In this document: positions 25,842 to 34,792 of the stretch, in pieces
Layout: each line of letters opens with the position of its first letter
Numbering within the stretch: position 1 is the first letter of the stretch
Source of the DNA: Kitasatospora sp. NBC_00374
GTDB lineage: Bacteria; Actinomycetota; Actinomycetes; Streptomycetales; Streptomycetaceae
Direction of reading: 5' to 3'
Assembly (NCBI RefSeq): GCF_041434935.1
Contig: NZ_CP107964.1
Coordinates: 1-64,000 of the forward strand
DNA length: 64,000 bases
Position numbers and translations under genes: made by a program
The notes under the pieces: generated by a model
The model's database searches: none
Told to the model about the DNA's origin: nothing
Seen by the model: only the letters and a program-made list of their open reading frames with translations

Positions 25842-27012
25842 ATGCGCAAGGCGTTCTTCGACGGCACCCACCGCACCCGTCACCCCGCCGAGACCTGGGC
25901 CGCCATCCGGCCGCTGCTGGCGACGTACGGGATCACCCGCGTCGCGGACGTGACCGGCCTGGACGACCTCGGCATCCCGGTGACCATGGCCGTGCGGCCC
26001 CTGGCCCGGACCCTGTCCGTCGCCCAGGGCAAGGGCGCGACGCTGGACGCGGCCCGGGTGTCCGGGGCGATGGAGGCGATCGAGATGGCACGGCGAACGC
26101 GCCGTTCCCGCGCCGTCGGTGCGCGCGCCGGCCCGGGAGATGGGGCTGCCCTACCCGGTGACCGCGCTGGAGTCGCACGCCGGCTCGCTGCTGACCTCCC
26201 GCACCGTCCTGGACTGGATCACCGCCCGATCGGCCGTGGACGACACCCCCGTGCCGGTCCCGGCCGCGTGCATACGTCTGGGCAGGGAGGTCCACGACCA
26301 GTGGCGCCTGCACCTGCCCAGCGCCTCGACCAACGGCCTGGCCTCCGGCAACACCCGCGCCGAGGCCGTCGTGCACGGCCTGTGCGAGGTGATCGAACGG
26401 GACACGATCAGCGACCTCACCACGCCCGGCCAGCCGTGGCTGCCGCAGCTCATCGACCCGGTAACCGTCGAGGACCCGCACTGCGCGGACCTGATCGCCC
26501 GGGTACGGGCGGCCCGGGCCTGGCTGGAGCTGTGGCACCTGCCGAACCGGTTCGGCGTCCCCGTCATGGCCTGCTACCTGTGGCGCGAGGACCAGCCCGC
26601 GCTGCTGGTCTCCGGCTCCGGCGCCCACTTGGACCCGCACGTCGCCCTCTCCCGGGCGATCACCGAGGCCGCGCAGTCCAGGCTTACCCAGATCACCGGC
26701 AGCCGCGAGGACATCCACCCGGCTGCCTACCGCGACACCGTTCACCGCGGCCCCGCCCCCGCCCCGGCCGCCGGGGCGGACTGGGCGACCATCGCCCGCC
26801 GGTACGTCGCCGGCTTCGCCACCGATGACGGGGAGGCCGGGCACCTGGCCGCGCTCGTCGCCCACACCACCGGCACCCACCCCCTGGTCGTCGACCTGAC
26901 CTGGGGACCACACGCCTGCGAGGAGTTCGCGGTGGTCAAGGTCCTGGCGCCGCACCTGCGCTACGACGCCCGCCACACCATCCCCCGACCCACCCAGGAG
27001 GTCGCCGCGTGA
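25842..27012 (+). pseudogene. ycaO: YcaO-domain protein gene with an apparent 2-nt deletion
   Basis: The first 83 codons (ATG 25842, ribosome site GAGGAGGAAAG) carry the YcaO opening (RTLSVAQGKGATLDAARVSG, then AMEAIEM). Near 26087 the frame breaks: ATGG stands where ATGTGG is expected, and adding TG restores the family motif EMWHGER and continues in frame 1. The remaining 300 residues contain the ATP-binding hallmarks STNGLASGNTRAEAVVHGLC, EVIERD and ALSRAITEAAQSRL, and end with Pro-rich IPRPTQEVAA. YcaO enzymes activate peptide backbone amides with ATP; with TfuA they install thioamides. The restored length is about 390 residues. The gene is either recently inactivated or hit by a sequencing error. 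It overlaps tfuA by GTGA. Confidence 0.85.
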
Positions 27013-28391
27013 GAGTCCACGTCTTCGCCGGCCCCACCCTGCCGACTGCCCGCGTCCGCGAGCTCGTCCCGGGCGCGGTGTGCCATCCACCGGTCCGGCA
27101 CGGCGACCTGCTGCGGCTCGACACCGCCCCCGGCGACACCGTGGTGGTCATCGACGGACTGTGGCACCAGAGCGCCCCGGTGCGGCACAAGGAGATCCTG
27201 CTGCTGCTGGCCGAGGGCGTGCGCGTGGTCGGCGCCGCGAGCATGGGCGCCCTTCGCGCCGCCGAGCTCGCCCCCTACGGCATGACCGGCGTCGGCCAGA
27301 TCTTCGACCAGCTGCGGACCGGGGTCCTGGACGCCGACGACGAGGTGGCCGTCCTGCACACCCCCGACGGCCGGCCGCTGGCCGAGGCGCTGGTGAACCT
27401 GCGGACCGCGTTCACCCGCTGCTCGGCGGCCGCTCTGATCAGCACGGACGACGCGCGCAACCTCGAATACCTCGCCCGGGCCCTGCCCTACACCCGCCGC
27501 TCCTGGGCGGCGCTCGGCCGCGGTGCCCGCGCGGCCGGCGCCACCGAGGCGTTCGAGACCGTCGACGCCTGGCGCCGCACCCACCCGTACGACCTCAAGC
27601 GCGAGGACGCCGAGCTCGCGCTCGCCCTGGTCGCGGCCGGCCTGGCGCCGGTGACCGGCGCCGGGCCGTGGGCGCAGGAGCCGTGGCGGACCAGCTTCGT
27701 ACGGTACTGGGCCGCGACTTTCCGCCCCGACGCCGCCGCGGTGCCGTTCCTCGCCGTGCTCCAGCACCAGCAGCTCTACGACCCCCGGTTCGCGGCCCGG
27801 TGGCGGGCGCGGGTCCTGGCCGCCGTCGCCCGACGTCCGCCGACCAGGGCGACGCCGGATCTGGAGAGCGCCGCGTTGCGGGTCGCCGCCGCCGAGGGAG
27901 TGGACACCGCGGGGATGTCGGGACGGCAGCTGGCGTTCTGGCTCACTCCCGAGGAGATCCGGGACCTGGTCCCCGCCGAGTCACTGCTGAGGATGATGGT
28001 CCGTTCGGCCCGGCTGGACGGCGCCTGGTCGGCGTGGCCGTCCACCCGCGCCGAGGCCGGGGAACTGCTCGAGGCGGGCTTGGCGACCACCGAGGCGGTC
28101 GCCGCCGCGTTCGCGCTGAACGCGGCCGTCGAAGCCGCCGATGCCCGCCGCAGCACCGCCCACCTGGACCCGGACCGGATCGCTCGCCACCTGGCGGCCC
28201 GCTGGCACCTGGCGGCGGACGCCGACCGGGCGGTGCTGGACGCGGCGGCCCGCGACCGGGCGTTTCGGGACTTCGCGGGCGCCGTCGAGGTCGCCCGCGC
28301 CTTCTACCTCGGGGCCCGGGCCGCGGAGACGAGCTCGCCGCCGGTCGCCGTCGCCTCTTCGTCGGTGGTCAGGGAGAGCCAGCGCACCTGA
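27009..28391 (+). CDS. tfuA: TfuA-like protein, YcaO partner
   Basis: A 460-residue protein. The N-terminal 200 residues are a TfuA core: VFAGPTLPTARVRELVPGA, PPVRHGDLLRL, VVVIDGLWHQSAPVRHKEIL, then GAASMGALRAAEL, GMTGVGQIF and DADDEVAVLH, ending with EALVNLRTAF. The C-terminal half is a helical extension, longer than minimal TfuA proteins. TfuA supports YcaO in ATP-dependent thioamide formation, delivering sulfur. The GTG start overlaps the YcaO stop by 4 bp. The 3' end overlaps the convergent MFS gene by 88 bp; the last residues (SSVVRESQRT) may be read-through past an ancestral stop. Confidence 0.88.
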   Translation: MRVHVFAGPTLPTARVRELVPGAVCHPPVRHGDLLRLDTAPGDTVVVIDGLWHQSAPVRHKEILLLLAEGVRVVGAASMGALRAAELAPYGMTGVGQIFDQLRTGVLDADDEVAVLHTPDGRPLAEALVNLRTAFTRCSAAALISTDDARNLEYLARALPYTRRSWAALGRGARAAGATEAFETVDAWRRTHPYDLKREDAELALALVAAGLAPVTGAGPWAQEPWRTSFVRYWAATFRPDAAAVPFLAVLQHQQLYDPRFAARWRARVLAAVARRPPTRATPDLESAALRVAAAEGVDTAGMSGRQLAFWLTPEEIRDLVPAESLLRMMVRSARLDGAWSAWPSTRAEAGELLEAGLATTEAVAAAFALNAAVEAADARRSTAHLDPDRIARHLAARWHLAADADRAVLDAAARDRAFRDFAGAVEVARAFYLGARAAETSSPPVAVASSSVVRESQRT

Positions 28392-29662
28392 CGGAGCGCC
28401 AGTGGCACGACGGCGGCCGCCGCGATCACCAGGGCGCCTGCGGCGAGGGTGGAGTGGACCCCGAAGGCGTGGGAGGCCGGTCCCGCAAGGAGGTAGCCGA
28501 GGGGGACCGGCAGGATCTGACCGAGCGTCGAGTACGACATGGTGCGGCTGAGGCGATCGGCGGGGATGCGCTCCTGCACTAGGGAGGCCCACACGGTCAT
28601 GCTGATCGCCAGCCCCGTGCCGGCCGCCGCGGTCGCGACGATGAGAACCGGCAGCGGGGCGGCCGCGGCCATCGCGCCCAGCGGCAGCGCCATCGACCCG
28701 ATGCCCAGGCACACCACCCGCCCGACCCAGCGCGGCTTCCACAGCAGCGCGACGGCGGCGCCGGCCACCAGCCCGGCCGTGAACCCGGACACCACCGCAC
28801 CCCACAGCGCCGCACCGCCCAGGAACCGGGCCCCGTAGACCGGGCCGAGCAGCTGATAGCCAGCCAGCCAAACCGGCACGACCAGGGCGGACTGGCAGAC
28901 CATCACCCACAGCCAGCGCCGCGAACGGAAGTCGTCCCAGCCCTCGCGCAAGTCGGCGGTGAACCGCGCCTTCAGCTTCACCGGCCCGGCGCTCAGGTCG
29001 ATCCGCGCGAAGAGCACCGCGGAGGCGGCAAAGGTGAGCGCGTCCCACCCGATCACCCAGCTCGGCCCAAACGCCGCGACCAGCACCCCGCCCAGCGCGG
29101 GACCGGCCACCTTCACCGTGTTCTGCCCGATCTTGAGCAGCGCGTTCGCCGCGTGCCGCATCTCGGCGGGCACGACCTCCACCACGATGCCACCGGCCGC
29201 CGGGGTGAAGAACGCCGACGCCGCCCCGCAGGCCGCCGACATCGCCACCAGGTGCCACACCCGGGCGGCCCCGGCCCACAGCAGCACCACCGCCAGCCCC
29301 TCCGCGACGGCGCAGACGATGTTGGACCACACCATGACCCGGGCCCGGGAGAGCCGATCCGCCACGACACCGCCCACCAGCAGCAGCAGGATCTGCGGCG
29401 CCACACTGGCCGCGAGCACCAGGCCGAGCGCGCTGGCGCTCCCACCGATGTGCAGCACCGCGAACGCCAGGCCGATCGGGGAAACCGCCGATCCGGTCCA
29501 GGACAGCAGGCGGGCAGTGACGTGCAGCCGGTAGGGGCGGATCGCCAGCGGCGCCCCCGCCTCCCGGACGCGGGCCCCCCAGCCGATCCGTGGGACAGAT
29601 CCTGGCGCTTCCCGGTCCAGCAGCCGCACGTTTCGCAAGATCCAACTCCGCCCAGAGAACAC
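28304..29662 (-). CDS. MFS exporter, EntS-like
   Basis: A 452-residue protein with about twelve membrane helices. The N-terminal bundle includes LLSWTGSAVSPIGLAFAVL and LLLVGGVVADRLSRARVM, the MFS loop motif A. The C-terminal bundle includes WAGLVQERIPA-like ASLVQERIPADRLSRTMSY and PLGYLLAGPASHAFG. It belongs to the EntS/tetracycline-exporter-like group that often handles siderophores and peptides. It converges on tfuA with an 88-bp tail overlap. Likely role is export of, or self-resistance to, the RiPP product. The GTG at 29662 gives a long N-terminal tail; GTG 29629 is an alternative start. Confidence 0.8.
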   Translation of the reverse strand: MFSGRSWILRNVRLLDREAPGSVPRIGWGARVREAGAPLAIRPYRLHVTARLLSWTGSAVSPIGLAFAVLHIGGSASALGLVLAASVAPQILLLLVGGVVADRLSRARVMVWSNIVCAVAEGLAVVLLWAGAARVWHLVAMSAACGAASAFFTPAAGGIVVEVVPAEMRHAANALLKIGQNTVKVAGPALGGVLVAAFGPSWVIGWDALTFAASAVLFARIDLSAGPVKLKARFTADLREGWDDFRSRRWLWVMVCQSALVVPVWLAGYQLLGPVYGARFLGGAALWGAVVSGFTAGLVAGAAVALLWKPRWVGRVVCLGIGSMALPLGAMAAAAPLPVLIVATAAAGTGLAISMTVWASLVQERIPADRLSRTMSYSTLGQILPVPLGYLLAGPASHAFGVHSTLAAGALVIAAAAVVPLALRQVRWLSLTTDEEATATGGELVSAARAPR

Positions 29663-29989
29663 GAAGTCCCGGCAGCGCTGGGCGCCACCGGGAAGCTCGC
29701 ACCGACTCTAGAGCAACCCGAAGATCGTCTGTCGCAGACGCACCAGGACGCGCCTCGAAGCGATAACTTCCCCACCACGAACAGCCGTTGAGGACTGCCA
29801 CGGACTCGGTCGGATCCGGCCCCCGACCCTACGCGGCCGCGTCGCCGGCACACGCACCCGCGGGGCCGGCCGCGGCGGCGAGCGGGTTACGCCCGAAGAG
29901 TGAGTACAGCTCCGCGCAGGCCGCACCTGGACGGCGACCTCCAGGCCGCGTCGGCCCGCGCGCACCGAGGCGGCGTTGCGTGATGTCAG

Positions 29990-30170
29990 CGCGTCGTACC
30001 CGGCGGTACGGCCCGGTTTCCCGACGCGTGTGCGGGCCGGGGCGAGGAGGGCGGTCTGGCGGGCGAGGACGCGACGCAGGCCGTCGGCGGCCAGGGTGAC
30101 CTGGGGGTCGAAGCCGAGCTCGGCCCGGGAGCGGGTCAGGTCCGGGCGCCGGTTGGGGCGCGGTGGTTCG
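29990..30170 (-). pseudogene. C-terminal scrap of an NAD-dependent sugar epimerase/dehydratase
   Basis: Minus-strand translation gives PNRRPDLTRSRAELGFDPQ then VTLAADGLRRVLARQTALL. This matches the usual C-terminal end of SDR-type sugar epimerases and UDP-glucuronate decarboxylases (RRPDITRAxELLGFxPxVxLEEGL). The Rossmann domain is absent. Confidence 0.5.
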
Positions 30171-30292
30171 GGAAGGGCGTCAGTGGACGGGCTTGCGGAT
30201 GTCGCCGCGGTCCCGGGCGGTGAAACCATCCCCTGAGAACATGCGCCGGGCGGACGCCGCCGCAGGCTTCCCACGGGCTGCCGGACCGGCAG

Positions 30293-30344
30293 TCTTAAGG
30301 CGGGCTCAACGCCGCGAGGGCGATCTCCTTAAGGCAGGCTCAAG
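30293..30344. repeat. 16-bp direct repeat
   Basis: CTTAAGGCGGGCTCAA and CTTAAGGCAGGCTCAA occur 35 bp apart. AT-rich CTTAAG is rare in this DNA, so this may be a remnant of an insertion or a paired binding site. Confidence 0.45.
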
Positions 30345-30396
30345 GCGCGGACGACCTCCTTGACCTGGCACTTGGCCCAGTCCACCTTGTTGTCGA

Positions 30397-30440
30397 CAGC
30401 ACACGGGAGACCCGACCCCACGCGGGACTCCCGTGTGCTG
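30397..30440. terminator. 13-bp inverted repeat upstream of the chitinase
   Basis: The arms CAGCACACGGGAG and CTCCCGTGTGCTG match perfectly with an 18-nt loop. The hairpin insulates the chitinase from upstream transcription. Confidence 0.55.
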
Positions 30441-30589
30441 CACGCCGCCGCAGCCCAGCCTCTGCGTGCGTCCAACCGAGAGTTGCGGCGGCAGATCAAC
30501 TCACATTTCTAGACCGTATCTCACGGACCATCAGGAGTCGTCCGCACTTCGCGGACGCTCACTCCCCCGCACCCAGGAAACGGACTCCG

Positions 30590-32098
30590 ATGTCATCCTC
30601 ACAGCACCGCCGACGTGCCTCCCGCAAGACGATTGCCCTGGTCAGCGCCGCCACAGTCGCTCTGGGCGCAGGCACCCTGGTCGCGCTCGGGACCGGGGCC
30701 AACGCGGCAGACACCAATCTGACGGCCAATGGCGGCTTCGAGACCGGAGACCTGTCCCACTGGTCATGCTCGGCCGGCACCGGCGCAGTCGTCACCAGCC
30801 CGGCCCACGCCGGGTCCTACGCACTCGAGGCCACCCCGACGGCCAGTGACACCGCACAATGCAGCCAGACCGTCAACGTGCAGCCCGGCACCGCCTACAC
30901 TCTCAGCGGCTGGGTCCAGGGCCAGAACGCCTACCTCGGGGCGAGCGGAACCGGCAGCAATGACCCGAGCACGTGGAACAGCTCATCCGGCTGGAGCCAA
31001 CTCACCACGAGCTTCACCACCGGAGCCAATACCAACAGCATCACGCTCTACACCCACGGCTGGTACGGCACGGGCGCGTACCACGCCGACGACATCACTC
31101 TCAGCGGCCCCGCAGGCAACGGGACTCCCACCCCGACCCCGACTTCCGCCTCCCCCACCCCGACCCCGACCCCCACGCCCACGCCCACAGGCAGCCCGAG
31201 CAGCGGCTTCAAGTTCGCCCCGTATCTCGATGCCAGCTTCGGCAAGGATCTCAGCCAGATCGCCGGCGCGTCCGGGCAGAAGTACTTCACCCTGGCATTC
31301 CTCAACTCCAACGGCGGCTGCCAGGCCACGATGGCGGGCGGCGACGCCAGCTCCAACATCACCGGCCTGCGCAACGCGGGTGGCGACGCCCTGGTCTCCA
31401 CCGGCGGCTGGAACGCGAACGACCTGGCGCGACAGTGCGGGACCGCAGACAGTCTCGCCGCCGCCTACCAATCGGTCATCGACGCCTACGGACTCACAGC
31501 AATCGACTTCGACATCGAGAAGGGCGACCAGCAGGACAACCTCACCGACCACTCGATGGCCGACCGCCGATCCCAGGCCATCAAGATCCTGCAGCAGAAC
31601 GCAGCCAACGCGGGAAAGACCCTCACGGTCTCCCTCACCCTCGGGGTGCTGCCGGAGTCGGGGCTCAACGCCGACAACCTCTACATCGTCAAGTCCGCGA
31701 TCAACGCTGGCGTCCGCGTCGACCTGGTGAACATCATGACCATGGACTACTACGAGAACAACGGCGGCGCCATGGGCGACCGCGCGGCCCAGGCCGCCCA
31801 GAAGCTGCACGACCAGCTCGCACAGCTGCTCCCCGGCAAGTCCGACGCGGAGCTTTGGTCACTCATCGGCATCACTCCGATGATCGGCCAGAACGACGAC
31901 CCCAACGAGGTGTTCACGGTCGCCGACGCCCGCACCGTCCTGGCCTTCGCCCGGCAGCACCACGTCGGGCGACTGGCCTTCTGGTCCGTCGGCCGTGACC
32001 AGCAGGGCTGCACGGGCGGCGGCGCCTCCGCCAGCTGCAGCGGGATCGACTCACAGCCGTACGAGTTCACCAAGGTCTTCGAGCAGTACACCGGCTGA
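30590..32098 (+). CDS. Secreted GH18 chitinase with carbohydrate-binding module
   Basis: A 502-residue exoenzyme. A twin-Arg-like, Ser-rich start (SSSQHRRRASRKTIALVSA) leads to a signal peptide with cleavage near GANAAD. Residues 42-175 are a jelly-roll carbohydrate-binding module (NGGFETGDLSHW, YTLSGWVQG, HADDITLSG). A Pro/Thr linker joins it to a GH18 barrel starting FAPYLDAS. The catalytic motif is LTAIDFDIEKG, with Asp306, Asp308 and proton donor Glu310; TMDYYENN and LAFWSVGRDQ supply further subsite residues. It hydrolyses chitin outside the cell. A half DasR-like site (TTCTAGACC) lies about 80 bp upstream. A 12-bp terminator follows. Confidence 0.9.
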   Translation: MSSSQHRRRASRKTIALVSAATVALGAGTLVALGTGANAADTNLTANGGFETGDLSHWSCSAGTGAVVTSPAHAGSYALEATPTASDTAQCSQTVNVQPGTAYTLSGWVQGQNAYLGASGTGSNDPSTWNSSSGWSQLTTSFTTGANTNSITLYTHGWYGTGAYHADDITLSGPAGNGTPTPTPTSASPTPTPTPTPTPTGSPSSGFKFAPYLDASFGKDLSQIAGASGQKYFTLAFLNSNGGCQATMAGGDASSNITGLRNAGGDALVSTGGWNANDLARQCGTADSLAAAYQSVIDAYGLTAIDFDIEKGDQQDNLTDHSMADRRSQAIKILQQNAANAGKTLTVSLTLGVLPESGLNADNLYIVKSAINAGVRVDLVNIMTMDYYENNGGAMGDRAAQAAQKLHDQLAQLLPGKSDAELWSLIGITPMIGQNDDPNEVFTVADARTVLAFARQHHVGRLAFWSVGRDQQGCTGGGASASCSGIDSQPYEFTKVFEQYTG

Positions 32099-32137
32099 TC
32101 ACTGCCCTACCGCTACCCGCGGCGTGCCCCTTCACCA

Positions 32138-32169
32138 GCCTCGGACAGTCGGACCTGACTGTCCGAGGC
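32138..32169 (+). terminator. Terminator after the chitinase
   Basis: The arms GCCTCGGACAGT and ACTGTCCGAGGC enclose an 8-nt loop, 40 bp past the stop codon. Confidence 0.75.
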
Positions 32170-32826
32170 ACGGGTCGGCCAGCGCGACCCCCGGGGACCT
32201 GCTGGACATGCCGGCAGAACGGCGGTGTCGGCGTCCGGGGTCTCCATCCACCGGTACCTGCCATCTTCACCGCTTTCGGTGTCCGCCATGGTGACGTGGC
32301 CGACGACGACGCCCGCCACGAGAAGTTCGTCGTCGCTGTCTGCGTCGCGTACACCGTGACGGGCGTGGCGGTCCGCCGTCCGCTTCGTCTCCACGGACAG
32401 GCTGGTGCAATGCCCGCCTCGTCCGATCGGGGCCCTCTCCACGGCGGCGTCCAGCAGCGGACCGGTGTCCTGGTCGAGGTCGCCCACCACGTGTCCACGC
32501 CTCAGGCACTCGCGCGGCGCGGGCGGTCGCGGAGCGACCATCGGGCGGGTATTGCCCGCCGTGCGAGCGTGGGCACTGTCCGGTCAACGGCAAGAAGAAG
32601 GCCGGGCCCGTCCCACGCCGCGGGGCACGCGTCATGACCTGGTCAGACCGGCAGCAGATGAACGCCCCCAGGCGTCAACTCCACTGGGGCAACGAGCCAT
32701 CGTTCCGGGCGGCCCCGAACTGCTCCCCGCCAGTCCGGCCGGTTACCGGGCCTCCGCGGCGGTGGAGGGCGGCCGACCCGCGATCGGCGGCGGGCGGCTC
32801 TTGTCGTCGGCGCCCCGGGGCGGCCT
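32170..32826. other. Gene-free or uncertain stretch
   Basis: A minus-strand open frame (32113-32541, about 142 aa) has fair composition (HVVGDLDQDTGPLLDAAVE) but covers the chitinase terminator, lacks a convincing ribosome site and matches nothing I know. I leave it uncalled. Confidence 0.35.
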
Positions 32827-32851
32827 GCGGTGAGCGCCTGTCGCTCACCGC
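32827..32851 (-). terminator. Terminator after the MerR gene
   Basis: The arms GCGGTGAGCG and CGCTCACCGC have a 5-nt loop and lie 34 bp beyond the minus-strand stop at 32885. Confidence 0.7.
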
Positions 32852-32884
32852 GGACCGGTCTCGTCGGCCGGGCGGGTAAGCGGG

Positions 32885-33244
32885 TCAGGTGTCGGCTGCG
32901 GGCTTCTGGCCGTGCTGGGAGCCGCGGAGCTGCTCGTTGATGCGCAGGGCTTCCTCGAGTTGGTCTTCGAGGATGACGATGCGGCAGGCGGCGTCGATCG
33001 GGGTGCCCTGGTCGACGAGGTCGCGAGCGCGCATCGCGATGCGCAGCTGGTAGCGGGAGTAGCGGCGGTGTCCGCCCTCCGAGCGTAGTGGGGTGATGAG
33101 GCCGTGTTCGCCGAGGGCGCGTAGGAAGCCGGGGGTGGTGCCGGTCATCTCGGCGGCGCGGCCCATGGTGTAGGCGGGGTAGTCGTCGTCGTCGAAGGAG
33201 TCGGGGGTGTCGGGGGTGTGGGGCCTGTCGGTCGTCGTAGTCAC
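32885..33244 (-). CDS. MerR-family transcriptional regulator
   Basis: A 119-residue regulator. The GTG at 33244 follows AAGAGAGGTG. After an acidic Asp-rich N-terminal tail comes the MerR winged helix: YTMGRAAEMTGTTPGFLRAL, then GLITPLRSEGGHRRYSRYQL. A dimerisation helix follows (DAACRIVILEDQLEEALRIN). There is no C-terminal ligand domain or metal-binding Cys, like the small HspR/BldC-like and cold-shock-linked MerR proteins common in streptomycetes. The 1-kb upstream region has repeated GGTACYGC units that could include its targets. Confidence 0.8.
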   Translation of the reverse strand: MTTTTDRPHTPDTPDSFDDDDYPAYTMGRAAEMTGTTPGFLRALGEHGLITPLRSEGGHRRYSRYQLRIAMRARDLVDQGTPIDAACRIVILEDQLEEALRINEQLRGSQHGQKPAADT

Positions 33245-34296
33245 TGCACCTCTCTTGGTTCCTGGGGAACGCGTCGAGGGGCCCCGGCGCCGTAGTGGCT
33301 CCGGGGCCCCGAAGGGGAACAACACCATCTACCGGCCTGGGCCGGGTTTCGTGTTCCGCACTGCCCCGGGGGTGGGGGTGTGCGGGGATCGCGTATGCGT
33401 GACCGGAAACCACCGTCCTCGTACTCAAAAGGGGGTCTGCGGTGTCCGCCCGGGCGATTACCTACCTCACGGGCCGGGCGATCCTGATGGCGCTCTGTCC
33501 CTCCGTTTCATCCTCTGTACTGATCGGGATGTGCGAACTGCTCGGTACTGCTCACACGGGTACTTCTCGGTACTGCTGAACTTCAACCACCTGGTACTGC
33601 TGTGGCGGCCCTGACGGGCCGTCCGGTCCGGCAGTCAGCCCCGTCGCCCGTCCTGCTCACCTGCTTGGCTTGGAACCCCACTGCCGAACTCCCAGCACGC
33701 GCGCCCGCAGCCCTGGCGCCTTTGCTGAGATACCGCGTACCGCGACTGCCGGTACCGCTCAACTCGACTTCACCTACTGGTACTGCATCTGCACTTGCCG
33801 CGGTACCGCTCGCCGGTGGCCCCTGATACCTGCGGGCCACCCGGCCCGGCCGCCAGTCCCGTCGCCGTCCTGCACCTGCTCTGGCTCCGGAACTCCGCTG
33901 CCGTGCCGTTGTTCGCGTCACTGCTTCACGCCCACCAGCCCGGCGTGTCCTGCGTCCTGCTGAACTGCGGTACCGCTTCGTGGCAGGCCCCTGATACCTG
34001 CGGGCCGCCCGGCCCGGCCGTCGGTCCTGTCGCCTTACTGCACCAACCTGGCTTCGGGACCCCACAACCGTGCCGACCTGCGAAATTCGGTACTGCGTCC
34101 CGCCAGTTCGTGTCTGGCGGGTACCGCTTGACTGCGTCTGCGAGAGAAACACTAACCACAGCCCCGGGCAATGTCTACTCTGGCCAGCACAGATTTTTCG
34201 GTTCGCCAGGGGAAGGTAGTCTTCGCCCCGCAACGGCGCGGACCAAGCACCCCGCGGCCCGCAACGATGAGCGGCACCACGAAGGAGAGGCGACCG
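33245..34296. other. One-kilobase non-coding region
   Basis: No coding frame is convincing on either strand. The right two thirds are filled by GGTAC-type repeats and a long direct repeat, listed separately. Composition is less GC-extreme than in flanking genes. Confidence 0.5.
33540..34130. repeat. Dispersed GGTACYGC array with a 37-bp direct repeat
   Basis: GGTACTGC or GGTACCGC occurs about nine times, near 33544, 33569, 33592, 33750, 33779, 33802, 33969, 34088 and 34120, mostly followed by T. GTACCGC and GATACC variants lie between. Separately, a segment with CCCCTGATACCTGCGGGCC then CCCGGCCCGGCCG is present near 33820 and again near 33989. The spacing is irregular. Possible roles are a multi-site operator, a partition or replication locus, or debris of repeated insertions. 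Confidence 0.6.
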
Positions 34297-34512
34297 GTGG
34301 AAGGGCCACAGGCCGAGCCCGCGGTGCGCGCAGCTGCGCCGCACACCCAGGCGTCGCTGCTGGCCGCCATCACCGAAGCCGTCCGCGACCGGGACCAGCG
34401 GGGCCTTCGCCGGCTACTGGCCCGCTTCGCCGAACAGGCCACCATCACCGAGCTACGCGCCCTGCGCGACGCGCTCGACCCCCGCCGCAGCCGACGGCCG
34501 GGCCCCCGGTAG
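34297..34512 (+). CDS. Small helical hypothetical protein, 71 aa
   Basis: The GTG at 34297 has a strong AAGGAGAGG site six bases upstream and is preferred to ATG 34267. The protein begins VEGPQAEPAVRAAAPHTQAS and is largely helical (LLAAITEAVRDRDQRGLRRL, then ATITELRALRDAL) with a basic tail. The family is unknown. It lies directly after the GGTACYGC array. Confidence 0.6.
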   Translation: MEGPQAEPAVRAAAPHTQASLLAAITEAVRDRDQRGLRRLLARFAEQATITELRALRDALDPRRSRRPGPR

Positions 34513-34792
34513 CCGGCACGGGCACAACCCCGCCGCCACGGCGTACCGGGTGTCAGGTGGCGCGGACGGCGGCGTCCCAGGTAAGCAGCGCTCCGCCGAA
34601 GCCCTCGACGGCGACATCCTCATGGGTCGCCCCGGATGAACGCCGCCACTGGTGTGACGGTTTCCGGGCGCGGGGTGTGTGGCGCCGTACCTGGTGGGGT
34701 GGACCGGGTGCAGGCAGGGGAAGGGACTGGGGGCGGGCTCGGGAGGGCCGGGGGCGCGTCGGCCGTTCAGGTTGTACGGGGAGGGGGAGGGT

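Larger units (their letters stand above)
29663..30589. other. Mostly non-coding stretch upstream of the chitinase
   Basis: It holds an epimerase scrap, a direct repeat and a hairpin, listed separately, and the chitinase promoter. No intact gene is seen. Confidence 0.5.
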
